From Oceanospirillaceae bacterium (GTDB lineage: Bacteria > Pseudomonadota > Gammaproteobacteria > Pseudomonadales > Balneatricaceae): a stretch of 5,652 nt of DNA. The DNA lies in contig DNNY01000003.1 of assembly GCA_003497765.1 (NCBI GenBank), positions 1 through 5,652 of the forward strand, given 5' to 3'. Positions 1-5,465 of this stretch are shown here, in pieces. Within the stretch, counting starts at the first letter, position 1. Every line of letters begins with the position of its first letter. The position numbers were made by a program, and so were the translations under genes. The notes below the pieces were generated by a model, which ran no database searches, was not told the DNA's origin, and was given only the letters and a program-made list of their open reading frames with translations.

Positions 1-566
1 CTGTGCCGCCAGGAGACTTAGCCAATAGTCTTGAGGAAGCCATCGCAGTAGCTGACAATATTGGCTACCCTGTGACTATTAAAGCAGTCAGTGACCAGCT
101 AACCCACAAGACAGAACAGCATGGTGTTTATCTAAAAATAACCACGCAACAGGAATTAGAAGCGGCTGTGCAACAATTGCAAAAATTAGCCGATCAAGTG
201 CTAGTTGAACGCATGGAGACAGGTGTTATAGCTGAGCTAATTTTAGGCGTAAACCATGACCCTCTATTTGGTAATTATCTTGTTGTTGGTGCTGGCGGCA
301 TACTGGTAGAACTTCTAAAAGATAGCCAATTATTGTTACTGCCTTGTACTCCAGAGGATGTGCATACAGCACTGGGGAAGCTTGCCATACAACCTTTACT
401 AACGGGCTATAGAGGGCAAGAAGCTGCTGACCTAAATACGATCGTCGAAGCTATAGTGGCTGTTCAAGACTATATTAAAAACCACCCAGTTAAAGAACTG
501 GATATTAATCCATTGTTGGTAAAAGCCCATAGCTGCATTGCGGTAGATGCATTGATTAGCCAATAA
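1..566 (+). CDS. Acyl-CoA synthetase (NDP-forming type), C-terminal ATP-grasp part, 5'-truncated by the window edge
   Basis: The reading frame is open from base 3 and enters from the left, so the visible 187 residues are only the C-terminal part of a larger protein. The sequence follows the ATP-grasp domain of the acetate--CoA ligase (ADP-forming)/acyl-CoA synthetase family. It has GYPVTIKAVSDQLTHKTEQ near the start (family pattern GyPvvlK...HKs), then VERME, LILGVNHDPLFGNYLVVG and GAGGILVELLKDS (family pattern for the nucleotide-binding, Gly-rich part), then LLTGYRGQEAADL and the closing KELDINPLLV...AVDALI. Full-length members carry CoA-binding and ligase domains ahead of this, presumably to the left of the window. 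The family joins a carboxylic acid to CoA with ATP hydrolysis, or runs in reverse to make ATP. The substrate cannot be read here. The neighbouring betainyl-CoA-thioesterase-like gene suggests a quaternary-amine acid such as carnitine or gamma-butyrobetaine, which is inference. The GTG at base 3 is not taken as a true start, because the homology continues through it. Confidence 0.88.
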   Translation, partial: VPPGDLANSLEEAIAVADNIGYPVTIKAVSDQLTHKTEQHGVYLKITTQQELEAAVQQLQKLADQVLVERMETGVIAELILGVNHDPLFGNYLVVGAGGILVELLKDSQLLLLPCTPEDVHTALGKLAIQPLLTGYRGQEAADLNTIVEAIVAVQDYIKNHPVKELDINPLLVKAHSCIAVDALISQ

Positions 567-570
567 CGTC

Positions 571-600
571 TTGAATGCCAGCTGCATTATTCGCTACTAT
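571..600 (+). promoter_or_regulatory. Candidate sigma-70 promoter for the GlxA-type regulator gene
   Basis: TTGAAT (571-576) and TACTAT (595-600) are separated by 18 bp. Each hexamer matches consensus at four of six positions, and the -10 keeps the key TA....T bases. Transcription would begin near 607, leaving a leader of about 37 nt before the start codon at 644. It lies just after the stop of the acyl-CoA synthetase gene, and no clear terminator separates the two genes, so read-through from upstream is also possible. This is a pattern match only. Confidence 0.3.
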
Positions 601-633
601 GCCAATATGCCAAAAAACAATAATCATAAGATT

Positions 634-636
634 AGG
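634..636 (+). promoter_or_regulatory. Shine-Dalgarno AGG that decides the regulator start
   Basis: AGG at 634-636 (in ATTAGGT) lies 7 bp before the ATG at 644 but only 1 bp before the in-frame ATG at 638. It is also far downstream of the in-frame ATG at 575. This favours 644 as the initiation codon, in agreement with where family homology begins (MAQKIGFLLLPRFS). Confidence 0.5.
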
Positions 637-643
637 TATGCCT

Positions 644-1603
644 ATGGCTCAGAAAATTGGTTTTTTGCTTTTACCACGCTTTTCTATGCTATCTCTAATG
701 AGTGCCTTGGAGCCTCTACGGGTAGCTAATAGGTATATTAACGACCACTATGAGTGGCAATTTATTGGTGCTAGTAATACAGCAGTGACGGCAAGTAATG
801 GTATTCCGGTATCGGTTACAGCTATGTCTGAGGTAAAAGACTTGGATCGGTTATTTGTCTGTGCTAGCTATGCCCCCCAAGCTGGCGTAACCCCTAGTAT
901 TACTCAGTGGCTTAAACATCGTGGCCGCACTGGCGCTCATATTGGCGCTTTGGAATCAGGGTGTCATGCCTTGGCTGCTGCTGATTTGTTAAACAATCAC
1001 AATACTGCTTTGCATTGGGAAAGTCAGGCTGCTTTTCAAGAAACCTACCCTCACTTAAAGTTATCTAATAATATCTTTAATGATGATGGTAAACGCTTTA
1101 CTTGTGCGGGAGGCTCAGCATGTCTTGACCTAGTTCTGCATCAGATTACCCAGGATCATAATCGTAATATCGCTGATCAGGTGGCTAGATGCCTTATTCA
1201 TCAACGCCAAAGTGAAGTAGGAACAGGACAAGATTCTCTGGTTATGCACACCCTGCAACAGAAGCGCCTAAGTCCTGTTATTGATGCCATGGCTGCACAT
1301 ATTGAAGACCCCCTTGACGGGCCGGAACTAGCTGCCATACAAAAGGTGTCGGAACGTACCTTGCAACGCCAATTTAAACAAGCTTTTGGCATGCCACCCC
1401 GCTCTTGTTACCTTCAAATGCGCTTACAAAGAGCCCGCCAATTGTTACACGAAAGCAATCTATCAGTAATGCAAGTTGGCATTGCCTGTGGTTTTGGTAG
1501 TAATGAAAACTTTTGTCGGCAATATAAAACTATGTATGGGCACCCACCCAGTCGAGATCGCAAGATGGATATTGGTATGGCTGCCTATGAGGCCCTTGGT
1601 TAA
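644..1603 (+). CDS. GlxA-family AraC-type transcriptional regulator (DJ-1/PfpI-like sensor plus AraC helix-turn-helix)
   Basis: The protein has 319 residues, the usual length for GlxA-type regulators. Residues about 4-170 form a DJ-1/PfpI (class I glutamine amidotransferase-like) fold: KIGFLLLPRFSMLSL at the N-terminus, GALESGCHALAAADLL at 101-116, TALHWE at 121-126 and CAGGSACLDLVLHQI at 154-168. Residues about 209-305 are the AraC DNA-binding domain with two helix-turn-helix units, ELAAIQKVSERTLQRQFKQ and MQVGIACGFGSNENFCRQY. In family members that sense glycine betaine, carnitine or sarcosine (GbdR, CdhR, SouR), the amidotransferase domain is a non-catalytic ligand sensor. Here Glu104 stands where active enzymes have the nucleophilic Cys (GALESG against GALDTG in such regulators), so it is probably a sensor too. 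The next gene, a betainyl-CoA-type thioesterase 47 bp downstream, supports a role in carnitine/betaine catabolism. Two earlier in-frame ATGs (575 and 638) were rejected because of the Shine-Dalgarno position and homology. The ligand is inferred, not seen. Confidence 0.9.
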   Translation: MAQKIGFLLLPRFSMLSLMSALEPLRVANRYINDHYEWQFIGASNTAVTASNGIPVSVTAMSEVKDLDRLFVCASYAPQAGVTPSITQWLKHRGRTGAHIGALESGCHALAAADLLNNHNTALHWESQAAFQETYPHLKLSNNIFNDDGKRFTCAGGSACLDLVLHQITQDHNRNIADQVARCLIHQRQSEVGTGQDSLVMHTLQQKRLSPVIDAMAAHIEDPLDGPELAAIQKVSERTLQRQFKQAFGMPPRSCYLQMRLQRARQLLHESNLSVMQVGIACGFGSNENFCRQYKTMYGHPPSRDRKMDIGMAAYEALG

Positions 1604-1638
1604 CTACCAAACCGATCTCATATCCTACTTATAAGATT

Positions 1639-1643
1639 AAGGA
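1639..1643 (+). promoter_or_regulatory. Shine-Dalgarno AAGGA for the thioesterase gene
   Basis: AAGGA ends 7 bp before the ATG at 1651, a near-ideal spacing, and fixes this start. A TATAAG hexamer at 1630-1635 resembles a -10 element but has no matching -35, so co-transcription with the regulator is more likely. Confidence 0.6.
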
Positions 1644-1650
1644 CAACCTA

Positions 1651-2112
1651 ATGCGCACCCTAGAAACGACGATTATCAAAGACTGGATTGATTATAACGA
1701 CCACCTCAATGAGGCTTACTACTTGGTTATTTTTAGTCAGGCCACGGATGCTTTGCAAACCCATTTAGGCATGACTGTTGAAACCATTAAAGCAACTGGC
1801 TTCACTCTTTTTACCGTTGCTACGCAACTGCGTTATCTACAAGAAATAGGCCTAGGGGAAAACGTCTATGTCACGACTCAGTTACTCGAGCATGACAGTA
1901 AACGTCTGCGTATTTTTCATACTCTTTACAATGACCAGCATGAAGCCCTAGCCACGGCCGAAAAGTTGTTTTTAAGCTACCACTTAAAACAGAAAAAAGT
2001 GATTGATTTTAATGAAGGTTTCTATCATCAGCTTGCGCTTTGGCAGAACCAACAGGGGTCGATCTCTATGCCCAGCACTGCTGGGCAAGGAATTAGTTTA
2101 ACTAAGCAATAA
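1651..2112 (+). CDS. Hotdog-fold acyl-CoA thioesterase, betainyl-CoA thioesterase-like
   Basis: This 153-residue protein has the size of a single 4HBT-type hotdog domain. The N-terminal signature WIDYNDHLNEAYYLVIFSQ (12-30) followed by ATDAL matches the pattern W-(I/V)-D-Y-N-G-H-M-N-x-x-Y of hotdog thioesterases. It particularly resembles the thioesterase that is either separate or fused to the C-terminus of L-carnitine dehydrogenase, and that hydrolyses betainyl-CoA to glycine betaine and CoA. Further hotdog features are TVATQLRYLQEIGLGENVYVTTQLLEHD (strand and turn, about 55-82) and RIFHTLYN (87-94). Asp17 is the expected catalytic-region acidic residue. The usual Gly after Asn is Asp18 here (DYNDH). 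The last 25 residues are low in homology and may be a flexible tail. The enzyme should be cytoplasmic. It follows the GlxA-type regulator at 47 bp and probably shares its transcript. Its stop codon abuts that of the convergent methyltransferase gene. The substrate assignment rests on motif resemblance and context; another short or branched acyl-CoA is possible. Confidence 0.82.
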   Translation: MRTLETTIIKDWIDYNDHLNEAYYLVIFSQATDALQTHLGMTVETIKATGFTLFTVATQLRYLQEIGLGENVYVTTQLLEHDSKRLRIFHTLYNDQHEALATAEKLFLSYHLKQKKVIDFNEGFYHQLALWQNQQGSISMPSTAGQGISLTKQ

Positions 2113-3162
2113 TTAGCGACGACGTGAGCGCCGCTTGGTGGTAATACCACTGGCGGAACCACCAGCAACACTTAAGTCACCTTGGTATTGTGCCGCACCA
2201 CCTTTGGACACTTCGCCTAGCTCAGTGATGATTTCTTCTAACGAAGGTGCTGCGCCCTTGATGTGTTTATCTAAAGCCGCCCGCATAACAGCTATATGAT
2301 CAGGCGAAGTACCACAGCAACCACCCACAATATCAGCACCAGCATCCACTGCCATACAGGCATATTTCGCCATCAACTCAGGGGTACCATTATAGTGAAT
2401 AGCGCCATCAATATATTCTGGTATACCACAATTTGCCTTTGCTACAATAACGGCCTTATCGCCACCAGGAGCCTTACGCATATTGCACACTGCCAAGACT
2501 AGCTCAGAGGCACCAACGCCACAATTTGAACCGCAGGCATAAGGTAATTGACCATGATCATCGCAGGCTGCCACCATATCAGCTGGCGTTACGCCCATCA
2601 TGGAACGACCATTGGTATCAAAACTAAATGTGCAAACTATGGGTAAACCTGATTGGCTAGCACCTTCCATGGCCCATTCAGCTTCCGCCAAAGAGGACAT
2701 TGTTTCAATCCAAGCTATATCTGCACCACCGTCTTTTAACGCTTTAGCTTGTTCAGCAAAGGCCTCTACAGCAGCGTCTTTGGATAAAGTACCCATTGGT
2801 TCAGGGAGTTCACCAGATGGACCAATAGAACCGGCCACAATCACTTGACGATCAGTTGTGGCATCAGCAATCTTGCGGGCAATTTGCGCCCCAGCAGCAT
2901 TTAATTCTGCTACTCGCGTAGCAGCATTGTGGAGTGCTAAACGAAAGTGAGTACCACCAAAAGTGTTAGTTAAAATGATGTCAGAACCAGCATCAACAAA
3001 ACTCTGATAATGGGTTCTGATGCGTTCTGGAAAGTCAACATTCCATAATTCTGGGGCATCGCCTGTCTGCAAACCCATGCCAAATAGGTTAGTGCCAGTA
3101 GCGCCATCAGCTAGCAAAAAACCTTTCTCCTTAAGGGCTGCCGCTAATATATTTTCACTCAT
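2113..3162 (-). CDS. bmt: Betaine/homocysteine S-methyltransferase family protein (zinc-dependent)
   Basis: The protein has 349 residues and the homocysteine-binding TIM-barrel fold (Pfam S-methyl_trans). Signatures in order: LADGATGTNLF (17-27), DIILTNTFGG (61-70), VAGSIGPSGE (109-118), DIAWIETMSSLAEAE (148-162), YACGSNCGVG (208-217), AKANCGIPEY (241-250) and DIVGGCCGTSPDHI (277-290). Cys214, Cys282 and Cys283 are the three expected zinc ligands that activate the homocysteine thiol, so the active site looks intact. The family moves a methyl group from a donor to homocysteine, giving methionine. The single-domain, BmtA-like form uses glycine betaine (giving dimethylglycine), and the betaine-linked neighbours favour this donor over S-methylmethionine or methyl-cobalamin. 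The C-terminus ends in an unusual basic tail, TTKRRSRRR (341-349), beyond the barrel. The start at 3162 is preceded by GAGAG on the minus strand (3168-3172, 5 bp spacing). The gene is divergent from the MttB-family gene and converges with the thioesterase gene without a gap. Confidence 0.88.
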   Translation of the reverse strand: MSENILAAALKEKGFLLADGATGTNLFGMGLQTGDAPELWNVDFPERIRTHYQSFVDAGSDIILTNTFGGTHFRLALHNAATRVAELNAAGAQIARKIADATTDRQVIVAGSIGPSGELPEPMGTLSKDAAVEAFAEQAKALKDGGADIAWIETMSSLAEAEWAMEGASQSGLPIVCTFSFDTNGRSMMGVTPADMVAACDDHGQLPYACGSNCGVGASELVLAVCNMRKAPGGDKAVIVAKANCGIPEYIDGAIHYNGTPELMAKYACMAVDAGADIVGGCCGTSPDHIAVMRAALDKHIKGAAPSLEEIITELGEVSKGGAAQYQGDLSVAGGSASGITTKRRSRRR

Positions 3163-3270
3163 AGTGACTCTCGAAAGTAATATTACTAATTATGGCTTAA
3201 TTTTAAGGCTTTGCAGGTTATTTCACCAAGTATTTGACGGCTAAAAGCCAAGAGATATTTTCAAACCAAT

Positions 3271-3285
3271 ATGAATTGATTTCAT
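3271..3285. repeat. Perfect inverted repeat ATGAA-N5-TTCAT
   Basis: ATGAA (3271-3275) and TTCAT (3281-3285) are exact reverse complements around a 5-bp centre. The repeat touches the left end of the larger TGTCAGCA palindrome. It is a short, AT-rich symmetry that could arise by chance. Its position in the middle of the divergent promoter region is the only reason to keep it. Confidence 0.3.
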
Positions 3286-3318
3286 GTCAGCAGATTTGTC
3301 CATTTAATGCTGACAAAT
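3285..3318. promoter_or_regulatory. Candidate operator: overlapping inverted repeats TGTCAGCA-N15-TGCTGACA and ATTTGTC-N11-GACAAAT
   Basis: TGTCAGCA (3285-3292) and TGCTGACA (3308-3315) are perfect 8-bp inverted repeats with 23 bp between centres, about two helical turns. A second perfect pair, ATTTGTC (3294-3300) and GACAAAT (3312-3318), overlaps it, so the right half is shared by both. A third GTCAGCA occurs at 3401-3407. If the TAAAAT at 3345-3350 is a -10 box, the right half-site sits at about -40 to -50 from the start, where AraC-type activators often bind. The nearby GlxA-type regulator is the obvious candidate ligand, but this is inference. Confidence 0.45.
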
Positions 3319-3430
3319 AGACCAGACTAGCTAGCTGCATAGACTAAAATAATCTCGACTAATACAATGACGTTTTAAAGTAGATGCGAGTCGCCAGTCC
3401 GTCAGCACCTAAAGATTCCAGAGGTCACAA

Positions 3431-3459
3431 TTTACTTAAATAGTCCCAAGCATTATATC
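3431..3459 (+). promoter_or_regulatory. Weak candidate promoter for the MttB-family gene
   Basis: TTTACT (3431-3436) and TATATC (3454-3459) are separated by 17 bp, each with four of six consensus matches. Transcription would begin near 3466, leaving a leader of about 27 nt with the Shine-Dalgarno sequence. The competing candidate is the TAAAAT at 3345-3350 next to the palindromes. Confidence 0.28.
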
Positions 3460-3480
3460 TAATAGGGAAATGATCTTTTT

Positions 3481-3485
3481 AGGAG
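3481..3485 (+). promoter_or_regulatory. Strong Shine-Dalgarno AGGAG for the MttB-family gene
   Basis: AGGAG ends 7 bp before the ATG at 3493. It is the strongest ribosome binding site in the window and fixes the start, confirming that the arginine-rich N-terminal tail is translated. Confidence 0.75.
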
Positions 3486-3492
3486 CTAAAAT

Positions 3493-5040
3493 ATGAGTGA
3501 AGCCCGTGCACGTCGACGAAGCGGTGGTGGTAGAGCCGCTCGTCAACAGAGTCGAGCAAATCAAACACCGACTGCCCCCGCCTATATTACCCGCAAGCTA
3601 CAGCCTTTTACCGTTTTAGATGATGCTTCTCTAGCCCAAATTGAAGCAAATGCTGACACTATTTTGGCTGAAGGTGGGATTGAATTTAGAGATGACCCAG
3701 AAGCTCTAGAAATATTTCGCCAAGCCGGTGCCACCGTTGAAGGCCAGCTGGTTAAATTCCCCAGAGGTATGTGCCGTGAGATTATTCAGCAAAATGCGCC
3801 AGCTGAATACACCCAACATGCACGTAACCCAGAAAGAAGTGTGCAGATTGGGGGTAATAACACTGTTTTTGCACCAGGTTACGGCTGCCCATTCGTAAGA
3901 GATTTAGACGGTGGCCGCCGCTATGCCACACTTGAAGACTTTCAAAACTTTGTCAAACTTGGCTATATGTCACCCTATATGCACCATTCTGGTGGCACCG
4001 TATGTGAGCCTGTAGATGTGCCTGTGGAAATTCGTCATCTGGATATGCTTTACTCGCATATTAAATACAGTGATAAAGCCTTTATGGGATCGGTTACGGC
4101 CCCCGAGCGCGCACAAGATACAGTCGATATAGCAAAAATTGTTTTTGGTGCCGAGTTTGTTGAAAAAAATACCGTTGTTACCAGTCTGATTAATGCTAAC
4201 TCACCCATGACATATGATGACACCATGTTAGGTGCCGCGAAAATCTATGCCCGTAATAACCAAGCCTGCATCATTGCACCCTTTATTTTGGCAGGTGCTA
4301 TGTCTCCTGTTACCAGTGCTGGCACTTTGGCACAAATTTTAGCTGAAGTTTTGGCTGGTATAAGCTTTGTCCAATTATACGCACCAGGTGCACCTTGTAT
4401 TTTTGGTACTTTTGCCAGCTCTATTTCTATGCAATCTGGGGCGCCTACCTTTGGCACCCCAGAACCGTCATTAGTGACTTATGGCGCCGCTCAATTAGCC
4501 CGTCGTTTAGGTGTTCCTTTCCGTAGCGGTGGTTCCCTACCTGGATCTAAGATTCCCGATGCTCAGGCTGCTTATGAAAGTGCTAATACCCTTAATTCCA
4601 CGGTTATGGCTGGCGTAAACTTTGTACTACATTCTGCTGGCTGGATGGAAGGTGGTCTGGTAATGGACTATGAGAAGTATATGATGGATTTGGATCAGCT
4701 GGGCATGATGCATACCCTGACCCAAGGTATTGATATGAGCACCAATGGCCAAGCCATGGATGCTATTAAGGAAGTTGGTCCGGGTAACCACTTCCTAGGT
4801 TGTGCCCATACGCAAGCAAACTTCCAAACCGCTTTTTATATGTCTAATCTGACCGATAATAATAGCTTTGAACAGTGGGAAGAGGACGGTAGCCTTGATA
4901 TGCGTCAACGCGCCAATACCTTGTGGAAAAAGCAATTAGCTGCCTATGAAGCCCCTGAGTTAGACCCAACCATTGATAATGCGCTGCAGGAATTTATTAC
5001 AAAGCGTAAGGCCGAATTAGCGGGCACAGGTGATTTCTAA
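3493..5040 (+). CDS. MttB-family (trimethylamine/glycine betaine:corrinoid) methyltransferase, non-pyrrolysine type
   Basis: This 515-residue protein spans the full MttB TIM-barrel family. Typical family stretches are VFAPGYGCPFVRDLDGGRRY (125-144), CEPVDVPVEIRHLDM (171-185), SLINANSPMTYDDTMLGAAK (231-250), APFILAGAMSPVT (262-274), TPEPSLVTYGAAQLARRLG (322-340), GGSLPGSKIPDAQAAYES (346-363) and the C-terminal GPGNHFLGCAHT (429-440). Methanogen MttB contains pyrrolysine read from an in-frame amber codon. This frame runs through with no internal stop, so it belongs to the pyrrolysine-free group, which includes the characterised glycine betaine methyltransferase MtgB of Desulfitobacterium. Those enzymes move a methyl group from a quaternary amine to a corrinoid protein. 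No corrinoid protein gene is visible here. The N-terminal 24 residues are low-complexity and basic (RARRRSGGGRAARQQSRANQ). A proline/alanine linker then leads to the barrel. The gene is divergent from the betaine/homocysteine methyltransferase gene, which suggests a betaine, dimethylglycine or related N-methyl substrate. The exact substrate and methyl acceptor are unknown. Confidence 0.9.
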   Translation: MSEARARRRSGGGRAARQQSRANQTPTAPAYITRKLQPFTVLDDASLAQIEANADTILAEGGIEFRDDPEALEIFRQAGATVEGQLVKFPRGMCREIIQQNAPAEYTQHARNPERSVQIGGNNTVFAPGYGCPFVRDLDGGRRYATLEDFQNFVKLGYMSPYMHHSGGTVCEPVDVPVEIRHLDMLYSHIKYSDKAFMGSVTAPERAQDTVDIAKIVFGAEFVEKNTVVTSLINANSPMTYDDTMLGAAKIYARNNQACIIAPFILAGAMSPVTSAGTLAQILAEVLAGISFVQLYAPGAPCIFGTFASSISMQSGAPTFGTPEPSLVTYGAAQLARRLGVPFRSGGSLPGSKIPDAQAAYESANTLNSTVMAGVNFVLHSAGWMEGGLVMDYEKYMMDLDQLGMMHTLTQGIDMSTNGQAMDAIKEVGPGNHFLGCAHTQANFQTAFYMSNLTDNNSFEQWEEDGSLDMRQRANTLWKKQLAAYEAPELDPTIDNALQEFITKRKAELAGTGDF

Positions 5041-5061
5041 GCATATTCTAACCTTATAAGC

Positions 5062-5080
5062 AGAAATGCTCTGGCATTCT
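5062..5080. terminator. Weak hairpin between the convergent MttB-family and bolA genes
   Basis: AATGC (5065-5069) and GCATT (5074-5078) pair perfectly around a TCTG loop, and two more pairs (AG with CT) form if one A is bulged out. Neither strand has a good T-run after it, so it is a marginal bidirectional terminator at best. It is the only structure in the 38-bp gap and reaches into the bolA stop codon. Confidence 0.28.
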
Positions 5081-5396
5081 ATTGGTCAGATTTGCTACCA
5101 CCTAGGCAATTAGGGGCTGCTGGCATACCCTGCTTTGTAGCCCATTGCTGTGGTGTATAGCAGTGCAGAGCCAGCGCATGAATGGGGTTGCCCATCAAGT
5201 CACCAACAAGCTCGTAGACTAGCTGGTGACGCTTTACTGGCATTAAACCAGCAAATATTTCGGATACCAAAAGTAAACTAAAATGACTATCTTGAGCAGG
5301 GCCACTGTGCATATGGCTATCGTTAGTTAGCTCATGATGTTCCACCTGCAATGGTGATAAAACAGCCTGCAAAAGTTGCTCGTTTATGCTCGACAT
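5079..5396 (-). CDS. bolA: BolA family protein, E. coli BolA type
   Basis: The 105 residues match the length and layout of E. coli BolA. Recognisable parts: HSGPAQDSHFSLLLVSEIFAG (30-50, compare the SHFKVVLVSDRF region of E. coli BolA), VKRHQLVYELVGDL (54-67, compare NRHRMIYSTLAEEL), IHALALHCYTPQQW (72-85, compare VHALALHTYTIKEW) and a short C-terminal extension MPAAPNCLGG (91-100) like the ASPPCRGAG end of E. coli BolA. That extension argues for BolA rather than the shorter paralogue IbaG. BolA proteins work in the cytoplasm, bind monothiol glutaredoxins through a shared [2Fe-2S] cluster, and affect cell shape, stress and biofilm responses. Conserved His57 and His73 are present, and Cys79 replaces the Thr of HALALHTYT. 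The start at 5396 is preceded by AAGGGAG on the minus strand (5402-5408, 5 bp spacing). It converges with the MttB-family gene and is probably unrelated to it in function. Confidence 0.93.
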   Translation of the reverse strand: MSSINEQLLQAVLSPLQVEHHELTNDSHMHSGPAQDSHFSLLLVSEIFAGLMPVKRHQLVYELVGDLMGNPIHALALHCYTPQQWATKQGMPAAPNCLGGSKSDQ

Positions 5397-5465
5397 CTTG
5401 ACTCCCTTGCATCAACTACGTCAGTACTTCAATATGCATCAAAGTTTACCATAACAGGCTATTTT

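Larger units (their letters stand above)
3163..3492. other. 330-bp divergent intergenic region between the two methyltransferase genes
   Basis: This region must hold the promoters of both flanking genes. It is AT-rich and has no convincing ORF. Elements seen: overlapping palindromes at 3271-3318 (listed separately), a single GTCAGCA at 3401-3407, the palindrome AGCTAGCT at 3329-3336, and a small GGCT-AAA-AGCC hairpin at 3239-3249. Candidate -10 boxes are TAAAAT (3345-3350, + strand), TATATC (3454-3459, + strand) and CATAAT on the minus strand (3189-3194). None has a strong -35 partner, as expected for activator-dependent promoters. It was read on both strands for SAM-II/SAM-V, glycine and cobalamin riboswitch cores, and none was recognised. 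Confidence 0.6.

Noticed and set aside
575..643. Longer N-terminus of the GlxA-type regulator starting at 575
   Set aside because: The extra 23 residues do not resemble the family, have no Shine-Dalgarno sequence at the right distance, and overlap a plausible promoter. The ATG at 644 has better support.
1201..1392. 63-codon open frame on the minus strand inside the regulator gene
   Set aside because: It lies wholly opposite a well-supported coding region and has no family resemblance; a shadow frame.
2296..3244. Three open frames on the + strand opposite the homocysteine methyltransferase gene
   Set aside because: They overlap a gene with intact zinc-site and barrel motifs, have no recognisable domains, and are shadow frames of its codon pattern.
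3163..3492. SAM-II/SAM-V, glycine or cobalamin riboswitch in the leaders of the two methyltransferase genes
   Set aside because: SAM-V riboswitches are known before marine betaine-homocysteine methyltransferase genes, so both strands were read for their cores. The GCTAAAA words at 3240 and 3485 lack the accompanying TGATTTAA/TGATAAAT-type segments and stem. A covariance-model search would settle it.
3493..3564. Possible signal peptide or twin-arginine (Tat) signal at the MttB-family N-terminus
   Set aside because: The arginine-rich stretch is not followed by a hydrophobic segment or a cleavage site, so export is not supported.
4245..4457. 70-codon minus-strand frame inside the MttB-family gene
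   Set aside because: It is antisense to a conserved part of the MttB barrel, with no domain signature.
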